From Croceicoccus gelatinilyticus (GTDB lineage: Bacteria > Pseudomonadota > Alphaproteobacteria > Sphingomonadales > Sphingomonadaceae), in the NCBI RefSeq assembly GCF_018398395.1, contig NZ_JAHCBF010000001.1:620001-684000 (forward strand): a stretch of DNA of 64,000 nucleotides, in the 5' to 3' direction. The notes below the pieces were generated by a model that saw nothing but the letters and a program-made list of their open reading frames with translations, was not told where the DNA came from and did not search any database. Position numbers and translations under genes: made by a program. Shown here one piece after another: positions 9,691-17,979 of this stretch. Every line of letters starts with the position of its first letter. Positions within the stretch are counted from its first letter, which is position 1.

Positions 9691-10929
9691 ATGAAGCGTT
9701 CGATTTCGCGTGTTGCGATGGCCATGGCACTGGCAATCGGTGCCACCGGTATGGTTGCCGTCGCTGCGCCTGCCGAAGCTGCGCAGAAGAAGAAGGGGGG
9801 CAGCGGTCAGTACTCGAAGGAGTTCATCGCGGTCTACCAGCCGATTTCGACCAAGGTCGAGGCCGGTGACACCGCCGTTGCGGCCGAGATTCCGGCTCTG
9901 ACTGCCACGATCAAGTCGCCTGACGAGATGCTGGCCGGTGGTCAGCTGATCTACAACATCGGCGCGCAGACCAGCGACCAGGCCCTGCAGTACCAGGGCG
10001 TGAAGCTGATGGCCGACAGCGGCAAGCTGCCGGAAGAGAACCTCGGCAAGATCTACCTTGCTGCAGGTCAACTCGGCTACAATGCCAAGGATTACGCGAC
10101 GGCACGTTCGTATCTTCAGAAGGCCCAGCCGCTGATGCCGAACGACCCGCAGGTTCCGGGGCTCATCGCCGAAACGTATGTCGGCGAAGGCCAGTTCGAG
10201 CAGGCTCTCGGCATGATCGAGAAGTCGATTGAGACGATGCGCGCCGCCGGTCAGCCGGTCGAGGATTCGACTGCGTTCCGCGGTCTCGCCATCGCGGCGA
10301 ACAACGGTCTTAACGACCAGGCGTTCAAGTGGGCGACCTACGTCCTCGAAAGCTCGCCGCGCGCAGAATATCGCGGTGAAGCCTACAAGGTGCTTTCGGC
10401 TCTTTCGCCGTTCACCAAGGACGAGGAACTGGACCTGCTGCGCCTGATGGCTCGTAATGACGGCCTGACCGTTCGCCAGCAGTACATGGCTTACCTGCAG
10501 GGTGCAGACGCACGTCGCCGTCCGGCAGAAGTGAAGCAGGTCATCGACATGGGCATCGCTGACGGCGTGCTCGACGGTTCGTCGGCCATCGTCAGCGAAG
10601 AGCTGAACGTCGCCAAGAGCCGCATGGCGCAGACGCTGAAGGAGATCGATACCGACTCCAAGAACCCGTCGAGCGCGAGCGAAGCTATTGCGATCGCCGA
10701 CGTCTACCTTGGCTACGGCAAGGGTGCTCAGGCCGAGGCGCTTTATACCAAGGCGATCTCGATGGGCGCGACCGACAAGGCTGCTGCTCTGACCGGTCTG
10801 GGCATTGCTCAGGCAGACCAGGGCAAGTTCGCCGAAGCCAAGTCGACTTTCGAGCAGATCACGACTGGCAACCGCTCGACGCTTGCCAAGCTGTGGATCG
10901 CCTACGTCGACAGCAAAACCGCCGGATAA
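9691..10929 (+). CDS. Exported tetratricopeptide-repeat protein
   Basis: 412 residues with a clear Sec signal peptide (MKRSISRVAMAMALAIGATG, cleavage near PAEAAQ). The rest is alpha-helical with TPR-like units, most clearly AKDYATARSYLQKAQPLMPNDPQ, GEGQFEQALGMIEKSIE and AQADQGKFAEAKSTFEQI. It is therefore probably a periplasmic scaffold. The start ATG at 9691 follows GAGGAG at the right distance; a longer in-frame start at 9607 would precede the signal peptide and is rejected. The gene is monocistronic and ends at a strong terminator. Specific function unknown. Confidence 0.8.
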   Translation: MKRSISRVAMAMALAIGATGMVAVAAPAEAAQKKKGGSGQYSKEFIAVYQPISTKVEAGDTAVAAEIPALTATIKSPDEMLAGGQLIYNIGAQTSDQALQYQGVKLMADSGKLPEENLGKIYLAAGQLGYNAKDYATARSYLQKAQPLMPNDPQVPGLIAETYVGEGQFEQALGMIEKSIETMRAAGQPVEDSTAFRGLAIAANNGLNDQAFKWATYVLESSPRAEYRGEAYKVLSALSPFTKDEELDLLRLMARNDGLTVRQQYMAYLQGADARRRPAEVKQVIDMGIADGVLDGSSAIVSEELNVAKSRMAQTLKEIDTDSKNPSSASEAIAIADVYLGYGKGAQAEALYTKAISMGATDKAAALTGLGIAQADQGKFAEAKSTFEQITTGNRSTLAKLWIAYVDSKTAG

Positions 10930-10954
10930 TCGGCGCGTCATTGCCAGAAACAAG

Positions 10955-10988
10955 AAAGGGCGGCCTTGCGGGGCCGCCCTTTTTCTTT
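10955..10988. terminator. Bidirectional intrinsic terminator
   Basis: The stem AAAGGGCGGCC-TTGCGG-GGCCGCCCTTT is followed by TTTTCTTT on the plus strand and by TTTCTTG on the minus strand. It separates the TPR gene from the convergent NYN gene. Confidence 0.85.
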
Positions 10989-11006
10989 GTCTATCGGTGA
11001 CGGGCC

Positions 11007-11726
11007 CTAGCGAAGTCGCTTTACCCAGGCCTGACCGTCGCGCCGCTGAACCTCGAAATTGGGCAGCGATTCCATCATGTCGATCAGGCGCTTGAAGCCG
11101 TAATTGCGCACGTCGAAGTTCGACCGGTTGCCCGCGATCTGCCCAACTTCGCCAAGACGCGCATAGCCATCTTCTGATCGGTTCGCCGCGCGCCATGCCT
11201 TGCCGAGCAGGGTGACGAGAGCCTCGTCCACGGGCTCGTTATCCGCTTTCCCGCCATTCTTCGCACCGTCGTCGCTGTCGTCGCGAATGAGCGCGTCGAT
11301 ATCGATAAATCGGGTGCAGGCGGTCTGCAGCGCCTGAGGTGCCTTGTTCTTCCAGCCGAAGCCATAGACGAGAAGCCCGTCCTGGCGCAGGCGCGAGACC
11401 AGCGGCGTGAAGTCACTGTCGCTGCTCATGATGCCGAAGCCGTCGACCTTGCCTTGATAGAGCAAGTCGATCGCGTCGATCGTCATCGCCATGTCGGTCG
11501 CGTTCTTGCCTTTTGTCAGGTCGAACTGCTGCTGCGGGCGGATGCCGTATTCGTTGGTGATCTTCGCCCACTTGGCAAGGCTAGGCTTGGCCCAGTTGCC
11601 ATAGGCGCGCCGGATATTGACCTGTCCGAGTTCCGCCAGTGCCGTCAGCACGGGGTCAATCCCGGCAGGGGTGGTATTGTCCGCGTCGATAAGCAACGCG
11701 ATGTTCTGCAATGGTTGTTCTGTCAT
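11007..11726 (-). CDS. NYN-domain / LOTUS (OST-HTH) domain protein, putative RNase
   Basis: The 239-residue protein begins with a NYN (PIN-like) nuclease fold. Conserved acidic residues are in IALLIDADN, KNATDMAMTIDAIDLLY and GIMSSDSDFTPLV, the metal-binding Asp set of this family. After a linker rich in Asp/Gly (about 150-170), the last 70 residues look like a LOTUS/OST-HTH domain (DEALVTLLGKAWRAA, YGFKRLIDMMESLPNFEV), which in other proteins binds RNA. The likely role is RNA cleavage or RNA binding. I take ATG 11726 as the start; ATG 11750 would add eight residues. No ribosome-binding site decides between them. Confidence 0.78.
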   Translation of the reverse strand: MTEQPLQNIALLIDADNTTPAGIDPVLTALAELGQVNIRRAYGNWAKPSLAKWAKITNEYGIRPQQQFDLTKGKNATDMAMTIDAIDLLYQGKVDGFGIMSSDSDFTPLVSRLRQDGLLVYGFGWKNKAPQALQTACTRFIDIDALIRDDSDDGAKNGGKADNEPVDEALVTLLGKAWRAANRSEDGYARLGEVGQIAGNRSNFDVRNYGFKRLIDMMESLPNFEVQRRDGQAWVKRLR

Positions 11727-11785
11727 TGCATCGCGATGTGCGGACTGCATCGCGCGATTACAAGTCGCGGACTTGGGGGAGAGGT

Positions 11786-12136
11786 TTACTTTGCCTTGCG
11801 CGGTCGCGGCTTTGGCTTGGCGCGCGGCTGCATCTGATCGACCATGGAGCCGAAGGCGTCGGGACGCAGGATGCGTTCGAACTGAAAGCCTGCGCGGCCT
11901 TCGGACACCCAGATCACATGGGCTTCGATCCGGCCGATTTCCGGCAGGCGAAGCATGACGCGTTCACCGCGACCAATGGCAAGATCGCTCTCTACCATGA
12001 AGCCGTTGGCCGACACGTTCGTGATGTGCATGTGGATGTCGCCCATGCGGCGATGTTCGGCAAGGACCGGATAATCAACAGGATGGCGTGCCGCCTGACG
12101 AAGGTCCGTTACGGAAAGCTGCGCACCACCGATCAC
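11786..12136 (-). CDS. PilZ-domain protein
   Basis: About 116 residues with a PilZ domain, the cyclic-di-GMP receptor fold. Both ligand motifs are present: RQAAR (RxxxR) and NVSANG ([D/N]xSxxG), so binding is plausible. Strands VMLRLPEIGRIEAHVIWVS and GRAGFQFE follow. The tail is a basic Lys/Pro/Arg stretch (RAKPKPRPRKAK). Start choice: GTG at 12136 has GGAG 8 bases upstream; a TTG at 12208 would lengthen the frame by 24 residues but has no such site. The gene stands alone on the minus strand between tyrS and the NYN gene. Confidence 0.8.
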   Translation of the reverse strand: MIGGAQLSVTDLRQAARHPVDYPVLAEHRRMGDIHMHITNVSANGFMVESDLAIGRGERVMLRLPEIGRIEAHVIWVSEGRAGFQFERILRPDAFGSMVDQMQPRAKPKPRPRKAK

Positions 12137-12248
12137 CCGCGTCACTCCAATTGCGTCCGATGCGCAAAGAGTAACCGGCAATGGCGAACAAAAGGTAAAT
12201 GACGGCAATGTTTTGCGGGCAATTCGTCACCCGCATCCGATTGCCGGA

Positions 12249-13478
12249 TCAGCCTTTCAGGATCGCGTGCTTCTTCTTGCCCAGGCTGAGCTTGGCCGTG
12301 GCGCCCGCATCCAGCGCGATCATCGCGCCCGGATCAGTGATCGCCGCGTCGTCCAGCTTCACCGCGCCTTCGCCGACCTTGCGCTTTGCCTCACCATTGG
12401 ACTTGGTAAAGCCAAGCTCGGTCAGGGCCGCCATTACGGACAGTCCGCCAGCCGGAAGGTCGAGCGTCGGAAGGTCCGCACCAAGACCGCCACCGGCGAA
12501 CGTCTCGCGGGCCGTAGCCTCGGCGGCCCGCGCCGCTTCGGGGCCGCGGACCATCGCGGTCACTTCGTTGGCAAGGCGGATCTTCGCATCGTTGATTGCG
12601 GCGCCTTCAAGCGCTTCGAGCGTAGCGATTTCTTCCAACGAAACATCGGTGAACAGGCGCAGGAACCGGCCAACGTCGGCATCGTCGCAATTGCGCCAGT
12701 ATTGCCAGAAATCGTAGTGCGGCAGCAGGTCCTCGTTCAGCCAGACGGCACCGGCCGCGGTCTTGCCCATCTTGGCGCCGCTGGCGGTGGTGAGCAGCGG
12801 GGTTGTCACGCCATAAAGCTCGGTCCCGTCCATGCGGCGGCCAAGCTCGATACCGTTAACGATATTGCCCCACTGGTCCGATCCGCCCATCTGCAGGCGG
12901 CAGCCGTAAGTCTGCGCCAGCGTACGGAAATCGTAGGCTTGCAGGATCATGTAATTGAATTCGAGGAAGGTCAGCGGCTGTTCGCGATCGAGCCGCAGCT
13001 TGACCGAATCGAAGGTCAGCATGCGGTTGATCGTGAAGTGCGGACCGACATCGCGCAGCAGTTCGATATAGCCCAGCGTCGACAGCCACTCGTCATTGTT
13101 GACCATGACCGCATCGGTCGGACCGTCACCGAAATCGAGCATCCGCATGAAGACCGGGCGGATTGCGGCGATGTTCTCCTCGATCACCTCGTTGGTCAGC
13201 ATCTTCCGGCTCTCGTCCTTGCCCGACGGATCACCGACCTTGGTCGTGCCGCCGCCCATGACGACGATTGGCTTGTGCCCTGCCTGCTGAAGCCGGCGCA
13301 GCAGCATGATCTGCACGAGATGGCCGACGTGGAGCGAGGAAGCGGTCGCATCGAAACCGGCGTACCCGGGAACGACCTGCTTGCCAGCCAGCGCATCGAG
13401 AGCGCCTGCGTCGGTAACCTGGTGGATGTAGCCGCGCTCGCTAAGGAGGCGGAGCAGGGAAGAGCTGAATTCGGTCAT
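12249..13478 (-). CDS. tyrS: Tyrosyl-tRNA synthetase
   Basis: A class I aminoacyl-tRNA synthetase that charges tRNA-Tyr. The 409-residue protein has the HIGH-type motif [10 protein letters not shown] and the KMSKS-type loop [12 protein letters not shown]. The tyrosine pocket region GYAGFDAT is present, together with [11 protein letters not shown], typical of bacterial TyrRS. The last 60 or so residues form an S4-like RNA-binding domain ([16 protein letters not shown]). Length and order are normal for the family. It starts at ATG 13478 and is divergent from the DOMON-like gene, with about 90 bases between. Confidence 0.97.
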   Translation of the reverse strand: MTEFSSSLLRLLSERGYIHQVTDAGALDALAGKQVVPGYAGFDATASSLHVGHLVQIMLLRRLQQAGHKPIVVMGGGTTKVGDPSGKDESRKMLTNEVIEENIAAIRPVFMRMLDFGDGPTDAVMVNNDEWLSTLGYIELLRDVGPHFTINRMLTFDSVKLRLDREQPLTFLEFNYMILQAYDFRTLAQTYGCRLQMGGSDQWGNIVNGIELGRRMDGTELYGVTTPLLTTASGAKMGKTAAGAVWLNEDLLPHYDFWQYWRNCDDADVGRFLRLFTDVSLEEIATLEALEGAAINDAKIRLANEVTAMVRGPEAARAAEATARETFAGGGLGADLPTLDLPAGGLSVMAALTELGFTKSNGEAKRKVGEGAVKLDDAAITDPGAMIALDAGATAKLSLGKKKHAILKG

Positions 13479-13571
13479 GGTGGCGCGCGCCTAGCACGGG
13501 CGATGCAGAAGGCAAAGCACCTGTGACATGCGCGATTGCCAGTCGCTTCAATCGGGCGCTAGATAGCCGCG

Positions 13572-14102
13572 ATGCACACCCTGATCCCCCATCCGGCACA
13601 CCCGCCGGTCAGCGTCCGCAGCGTAGAGGCGGAAGTGATCTTTCCCAAACCCGGCATGGCCATGGCGCGGTACCGTATCGAGGGTATCGATGATCTGGTG
13701 CTGCCCGAGTTCGCAGGGCGCGGCAAACAGGACGAACTTTGGCAGACGACCTGTTTTGAACTGTTCCTGCGGCACGGGGACGGATCGTACCGCGAATTCA
13801 ACTTCGCGACATCGGGCCGCTGGGCGATCTACGATTTCGAGAGCTATCGCGCAGGGATGAGCGAGTTCAATCCGACGACGATGCCGGAAGTATCGGCCCG
13901 CGCGGGTGATCGCATCCTTGCCGTCAATGTGACGCTCAGCGCGCGGGATCTTTCCGGGTTCGAGACTATGGGCCTTAGCGCGGTCTTAGAAGAGAAGGGC
14001 GGCACCAAGTCTTTCTGGGCGCTCGAACAATCCACCGATCGGCCTGATTTCCACGACGCGACTTGCTTTGCCCTGCCGGTTGAAGCAGCAGCAGCCAAAT
14101 GA
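13572..14102 (+). CDS. DOMON-like domain protein
   Basis: The 176-residue protein has no signal peptide and no membrane segment. The sequence DELWQTTCFELFLRHGDGSYREFNF and SGRWAIYDFESYR matches the small bacterial DOMON-like family, a beta-sandwich fold related to carbohydrate- and heme-binding domains. The C-terminal half ends with KSFWALEQSTDRPDFHD, also typical. The function is not established. It overlaps the NamZ-like gene by four bases (ATGA), so the two are translationally coupled and probably act together, possibly on cell-wall sugars; this last point is inference. Confidence 0.75.
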   Translation: MHTLIPHPAHPPVSVRSVEAEVIFPKPGMAMARYRIEGIDDLVLPEFAGRGKQDELWQTTCFELFLRHGDGSYREFNFATSGRWAIYDFESYRAGMSEFNPTTMPEVSARAGDRILAVNVTLSARDLSGFETMGLSAVLEEKGGTKSFWALEQSTDRPDFHDATCFALPVEAAAAK

Positions 14103-15295
14103 AGTTCGGTATTGATCGCCTGCTCGCCGATGCGAGCCTTCGCGCCCCTCTTGAAGGCAAGCGCGTTGCCCTCGTCGCCCATCCCGCCTCGGTTACCGAG
14201 GATCTGACCCATTCGCTCGACGCGCTGATCGCGGCAGGAGTGAATATCACGTCCGCTTTCGGTCCGCAGCACGGGCTGAAAGGCGACAAGCAGGACAATA
14301 TGGTGGAGACCGAGGATGAGACCGATCCGGTCTACGGCATCCCGGTCTTCAGCCTTTACGGCGAAGTCCGGCGTCCGTCGGGGCAGATGATGTCGTCTGC
14401 CGATGTATTCCTGTTCGACCTGCAGGACCTCGGCTGCCGTATTTATACTTTCGTCACCACGCTGCTCTACCTGCTGGAAGAGGCGGCGAAGGCGGGCAAG
14501 GAAGTCTGGGTTCTTGACCGTCCCAACCCCGCGGGCCGTCCGGTCGAAGGAACACTGCTGCTGCCGGGGCAGGAAAGTTTCGTCGGGGCAGGGCCGATGG
14601 TCATGCGCCACGGACTGACTCTGGGTGAAATGGGGCACTGGTTCATCAAGCACTTCGGCCTCGACGTCGAATACCGCGTGATCGGCATGGAGGGCTGGGA
14701 GCCGGAAGGCACAGGGTTCGGTTGGCCCGACAGCCGCATCTGGATCAACCCGAGCCCTAATGCCGTCAATCTCAACATGGCGCGCGCCTATGCAGGCACG
14801 GTCATGATCGAAGGCGCGACGCTGAGCGAGGGGAGGGGCACGACCCGCCCGCTCGAAGTCCTGTTCGGCGCGCCCGATGTCGATGCCAAGGCGGTGCTGG
14901 CACAGATGAATTTGCTCGCGCCCGAATGGCTGGCGGGCTGTGCGATCCGCGAATGCTATTTCGAACCGACGTTCCACAAGCATGCAGGCCAGCTCTGCAA
15001 TGCGCTGATGGTCCATGCTGAGGGCAGTTTTTACGACCATCAAGCCTTCCGCCCGTGGCGGCTTCAGGCTCTGGCGTTCAAAGCCATACGCCAGCTCTAT
15101 CCCGACTATCCGATCTGGCGTGACTTTCCGTATGAGTACGAGTTCGACCGGCTCGCCATCGATGTCATCAACGGCGGTCCGGCCTTGCGCGAATGGGTCG
15201 ACGATGCGGGCAGCCTGCCCGGCGACCTGGATGCGATCGCCGGTGCGGACGAGGCTAAGTGGCGCGAAGAGATCGCGCCGTTGCTCCTGTACTAG
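14099..15295 (+). CDS. NamZ-type exo-beta-N-acetylmuramidase family protein (DUF1343)
   Basis: 398 residues of the DUF1343/GH171 family. Characterised members release terminal N-acetylmuramic acid from peptidoglycan fragments. Landmarks are RVALVAHPASV, FGPQHGLKGDKQD, FDLQDLGCRIYTFVTT, VLDRPNPAGR and EGATLSEGRGTTRP, all conserved in the family. Unlike many relatives, the protein begins directly with MKFGIDRLLADAS and has no signal peptide, so it is probably cytoplasmic and may act in muropeptide recycling. It is translationally coupled to the DOMON-like gene and overlaps the convergent dioxygenase gene by four bases. Confidence 0.85.
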   Translation: MKFGIDRLLADASLRAPLEGKRVALVAHPASVTEDLTHSLDALIAAGVNITSAFGPQHGLKGDKQDNMVETEDETDPVYGIPVFSLYGEVRRPSGQMMSSADVFLFDLQDLGCRIYTFVTTLLYLLEEAAKAGKEVWVLDRPNPAGRPVEGTLLLPGQESFVGAGPMVMRHGLTLGEMGHWFIKHFGLDVEYRVIGMEGWEPEGTGFGWPDSRIWINPSPNAVNLNMARAYAGTVMIEGATLSEGRGTTRPLEVLFGAPDVDAKAVLAQMNLLAPEWLAGCAIRECYFEPTFHKHAGQLCNALMVHAEGSFYDHQAFRPWRLQALAFKAIRQLYPDYPIWRDFPYEYEFDRLAIDVINGGPALREWVDDAGSLPGDLDAIAGADEAKWREEIAPLLLY

Positions 15296-16083
15296 AGCCC
15301 TTCGACCAGCGCGGCATCGCCCCAGATGACCGAGGTCATCGTCAGCGCGCCGTCCATCGTGTCGTTGAAGACCGCGACCTCGTCATTCGCCTGCCGCGTG
15401 CCGAGCGGGTAGAGCAGGGGCACGTAATGCTCTCCGCTGTTGATCGCAGCCTGCGCGGCCTTGTCGTCAGGCGCAAAGCCGGTGAGCGCCGTGTCCTGTC
15501 GTTCCAACAGGGCTGCGTTGGTCCGTTCACGAAAGTCGACGGCCCAGTCGGGCTTCGTGCCCGCGGACTGCCGCCAGAGCATCAGGTTGTGAATCACGTT
15601 ACCGCTGCCCACGATCAGCACGTTTTCGTCACGCAGCGGGGCAAGCCGTTCGCCGATCTGGCGGTGGCCTTCGCCGCTCAGCGACATGTCCACGCTCATC
15701 GCGACGACGGGAATGCCGGCATCGGGGAACATCGGCATCAGGGTGCCCCACACGCCGTGGTCGAATCCGTGGGTTTCGTCGAGGACCGCCTTCTCACCGA
15801 TCAACTCGGCAGCGCGGCGCGCCAGATCGGGCGATCCGGGCGCGGCATAGCGCATGTCGTAAAGCTCCTGCGGAAAGCCGCGGAAGTCGTGGATCGTGTG
15901 CGGGGCGATTCCCGAAGTCAGCCGCGTCTCGCCGCGCGTTTCCCAGTGGGCGGTCACGGCAAGGATCGCATCGGGCCTCGGCAGGCGGCGGCCAAGCTCT
16001 TCCATGCCGCGACGCTCGACGTTTTCGGTGATCATGGTCATCGGCGAACCGTGGCCGATGAAAAGGGCAGGCTGTCTGGTCAT
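15292..16083 (-). CDS. ygiD: DODA-type extradiol aromatic ring-opening dioxygenase
   Basis: 263 residues of the LigB-type class III extradiol dioxygenases, close to 4,5-DOPA dioxygenase YgiD. The metal-binding pattern is visible: FIGHGSPM, AVTAHWETRG, ETHGFDHGVWGTL and VGSGNVIHNL, which supply the usual His/Glu ligands. The physiological substrate of such bacterial proteins is often unknown, so the DOPA name is provisional. The start ATG at 16083 is the one directly before the conserved N-terminus; a longer frame from 16173 adds an unrelated stretch. It lies 53 bases downstream of the MoxR-VWA operon on the same strand and might be co-transcribed with it. Confidence 0.85.
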   Translation of the reverse strand: MTRQPALFIGHGSPMTMITENVERRGMEELGRRLPRPDAILAVTAHWETRGETRLTSGIAPHTIHDFRGFPQELYDMRYAAPGSPDLARRAAELIGEKAVLDETHGFDHGVWGTLMPMFPDAGIPVVAMSVDMSLSGEGHRQIGERLAPLRDENVLIVGSGNVIHNLMLWRQSAGTKPDWAVDFRERTNAALLERQDTALTGFAPDDKAAQAAINSGEHYVPLLYPLGTRQANDEVAVFNDTMDGALTMTSVIWGDAALVEGL

Positions 16084-16136
16084 GCAACTGATATAATCAG
16101 CCCGGGAGCCTTCCCCAAGAAGGCACAGCCATGTGC

Positions 16137-16787
16137 CTATTCCAGCTCGAGGTAACGTCCTTCGTCTTCCCACCAGCCGAAGTGGCTGTCGTAGGGCGCG
16201 TCGATCAGGTCAATCCACCGATCGTCGGCGTTCAGCACTTTGCCGATGGCAATATAATGCGGCTCCCGCCCGTTCTTCTCGTCTTCCTCGACCTCGGCTT
16301 CACTGCCCCGGATGCGCCAGCCGCTATCGGGATACTTGTCGCCTTCACGCGTCATGTCGGGTTCTTCGCGATAGAGGTAATCGACATGACTCCGCCCCGC
16401 GAGCACGCAATCGTCGACGAAGCACCGATCCCAGTATTCGCGGCGTTCGGGCACCTCGGGGCGCGGATTGTCCTTGTGAAATGCGGTCGAAATCGCATGG
16501 GTGAGGGGGATACGAACGCTGTCGCCCAGCTTGATGCGGTCCATTCCCGATGGTTCATTGTCGAGCGTGCCGATCACGTCGCCGTCCTCGATCCTCTCAA
16601 TCAGGACCCACATCCGCTCGGCTGAATATTTCGATTCACCAACCACTTGCCGGAAAATGGCCTGAATACCGTCGAGCGGCTTCAATGCGGCCAGTTCGAT
16701 CTCGAAAGGCATGAAGAAAGTGTAGGGCGCGTCCGCGACAATGGGGCGCGGATCGTCCAGTTCGATGCCGTCGGGAAGCTCGATCAT
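16137..16787 (-). CDS. DUF2314 plus DUF2185 (Imm33-like) two-domain protein
   Basis: 216 residues, no signal or membrane segment. The N-terminal half (FEIELAALKPLDG, ERMWVLIERI, IGTLDNEPSGMDRIKLGDSV) matches DUF2314, a small beta domain. The C-terminal part (CVLAGRSHVDYLYREEPD, YPDSGWRIRGSE) matches DUF2185, a domain related to Imm33 immunity proteins, and ends at an acidic tail. ATG 16787 overlaps the stop of the VWA gene (ATGA), so the two are translationally coupled. Function unknown; because of its place it is a candidate accessory factor of the MoxR-VWA pair. Domain calls are from memory of family patterns. Confidence 0.7.
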   Translation of the reverse strand: MIELPDGIELDDPRPIVADAPYTFFMPFEIELAALKPLDGIQAIFRQVVGESKYSAERMWVLIERIEDGDVIGTLDNEPSGMDRIKLGDSVRIPLTHAISTAFHKDNPRPEVPERREYWDRCFVDDCVLAGRSHVDYLYREEPDMTREGDKYPDSGWRIRGSEAEVEEDEKNGREPHYIAIGKVLNADDRWIDLIDAPYDSHFGWWEDEGRYLELE

Positions 16788-17965
16788 CCCTGCTTCCTGC
16801 TCAATTCGCGCATGGCATCGTCCAGACCTTCCAGCGTAAGCGGATACATCCGGTCGTTCATCAACTGGCGAACCATCTTGTTCGACTGGCTGTAGTCCCA
16901 GATCCGCTGCGGTTCGGGGTTTAGCCACACGCAGGCGGGGTAAGTATGCGTCACGCGCGAAAGCCAGACGTGTCCCGCTTCCTCGTTCATATGTTCGACG
17001 CTGCCGCCGGGGTGGCTGATCTCGTAAGGGCTCATCGCCGCATCGCCGACGAAGACGATCTTGTAGTCGTGTCCGTACTTGTGAAGCACGTCCCATGTCT
17101 TCGTCCGCTCGGCCCAGCGGCGGCGGTTGTCCTTCCAGACGCCTTCGTAAAGGCAGTTGTGGAAGTAGAAGAATTCGAGGTTCTTGAACTCGGCATTGGC
17201 CGCGCTGAACAGTTCCTCGCACAGCTTGATATGCGGATCCATCGACCCGCCGACGTCGAGAAACAGCAGCAGCTTCACCGCATTGTGCCGTTCCGGCCGC
17301 ATGTGAATGTCGAGGAAGCCCTGACGCGCCGTACCGCGGATCGTGGCGTCGAGGTCAAGCTCGTCGGCTGCCCCTTCGCGCGCAAAGCGGCGCAGGCGGC
17401 GCAGCGCCATCTTGATGTTGCGGGTGCCCAGCTCCTTGGTGTTGTCGAGGTTCGCGAACTCGCGCTTTTCCCAGACCTTGATCGCGCGCTTGTGCCTGCT
17501 CTCCCCGCCGATCCGCACGCCTTCGGGATTGTAGCCGCCATTGCCGAAGGGGCTGGTCCCGCCCGTGCCGATCCACTTGTTGCCGCCCTGGTGGCGGCCC
17601 TGCTGCTCCTCGAGACGCTTCTTCAGCGTCTCCATGATCTCGTCCCAGTCGCCCAGCGACTTGATCTTCTCCATCTCCTCGGCGCTCAGGAATTTCTCGG
17701 CGACGGCCTTCAGCCAATCCTCGGGAATGTCGACGGCTTCCTGCCCGTAATCGGTGAGGACGCCCTTAAAGACTTTCTGGAAGACCTGGTCAAACCGGTC
17801 GAGCAGGCCTTCGTCCTTCACGAAAGTCGCGCGCGACAGGTAATAGAACGCCTCGGGCGTTTGCTCGATAACCTCGCGGTCAAGCGCCTCGAGCAGGGTC
17901 AGATGCTCCTTGAGACTGGCGGAAATTCCCGCCGCGCGCAGTTCGTCGAGGAAATTGAGGAGCAT
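16784..17965 (-). CDS. VWA-domain (CoxE-like) protein, partner of MoxR ATPase
   Basis: 393 residues, cytosolic. The N-terminal half is alpha-helical. The C-terminal half, from about 225, is a von Willebrand A domain: LLFLDVGGSMDPHIKLCEE has a MIDAS variant D-x-G-x-S, and FVGDAAMSPYEI supplies the later conserved Asp. This is the CoxE-like group, whose members work with MoxR-type AAA+ ATPases in cofactor or metal-centre insertion (for example CoxD/CoxE). A Gly/Asn-rich loop (IGTGGTSPFGNGGYNPEG) sits in the middle. It lies 14 bases after moxR and overlaps the DUF2314 gene. No CO dehydrogenase or other obvious client is in the window. Confidence 0.85.
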   Translation of the reverse strand: MLLNFLDELRAAGISASLKEHLTLLEALDREVIEQTPEAFYYLSRATFVKDEGLLDRFDQVFQKVFKGVLTDYGQEAVDIPEDWLKAVAEKFLSAEEMEKIKSLGDWDEIMETLKKRLEEQQGRHQGGNKWIGTGGTSPFGNGGYNPEGVRIGGESRHKRAIKVWEKREFANLDNTKELGTRNIKMALRRLRRFAREGAADELDLDATIRGTARQGFLDIHMRPERHNAVKLLLFLDVGGSMDPHIKLCEELFSAANAEFKNLEFFYFHNCLYEGVWKDNRRRWAERTKTWDVLHKYGHDYKIVFVGDAAMSPYEISHPGGSVEHMNEEAGHVWLSRVTHTYPACVWLNPEPQRIWDYSQSNKMVRQLMNDRMYPLTLEGLDDAMRELSRKQG

Positions 17966-17979
17966 GGCTTACCGCTCCG

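Noticed and set aside
9532-11196. 554-codon open frame opposite the TPR gene
   Set aside because: Antisense shadow; its end runs into the terminator and the NYN gene, and the TPR gene has a signal peptide and a good ribosome-binding site.
12213-13526. 437-codon open frame opposite tyrS
   Set aside because: Antisense shadow of tyrS, which is a clear synthetase.
16137-16787. Toxin-immunity pair based on the Imm33-like domain
   Set aside because: No toxin gene is adjacent; the gene is coupled to the MoxR-VWA pair, so an accessory role is more likely.
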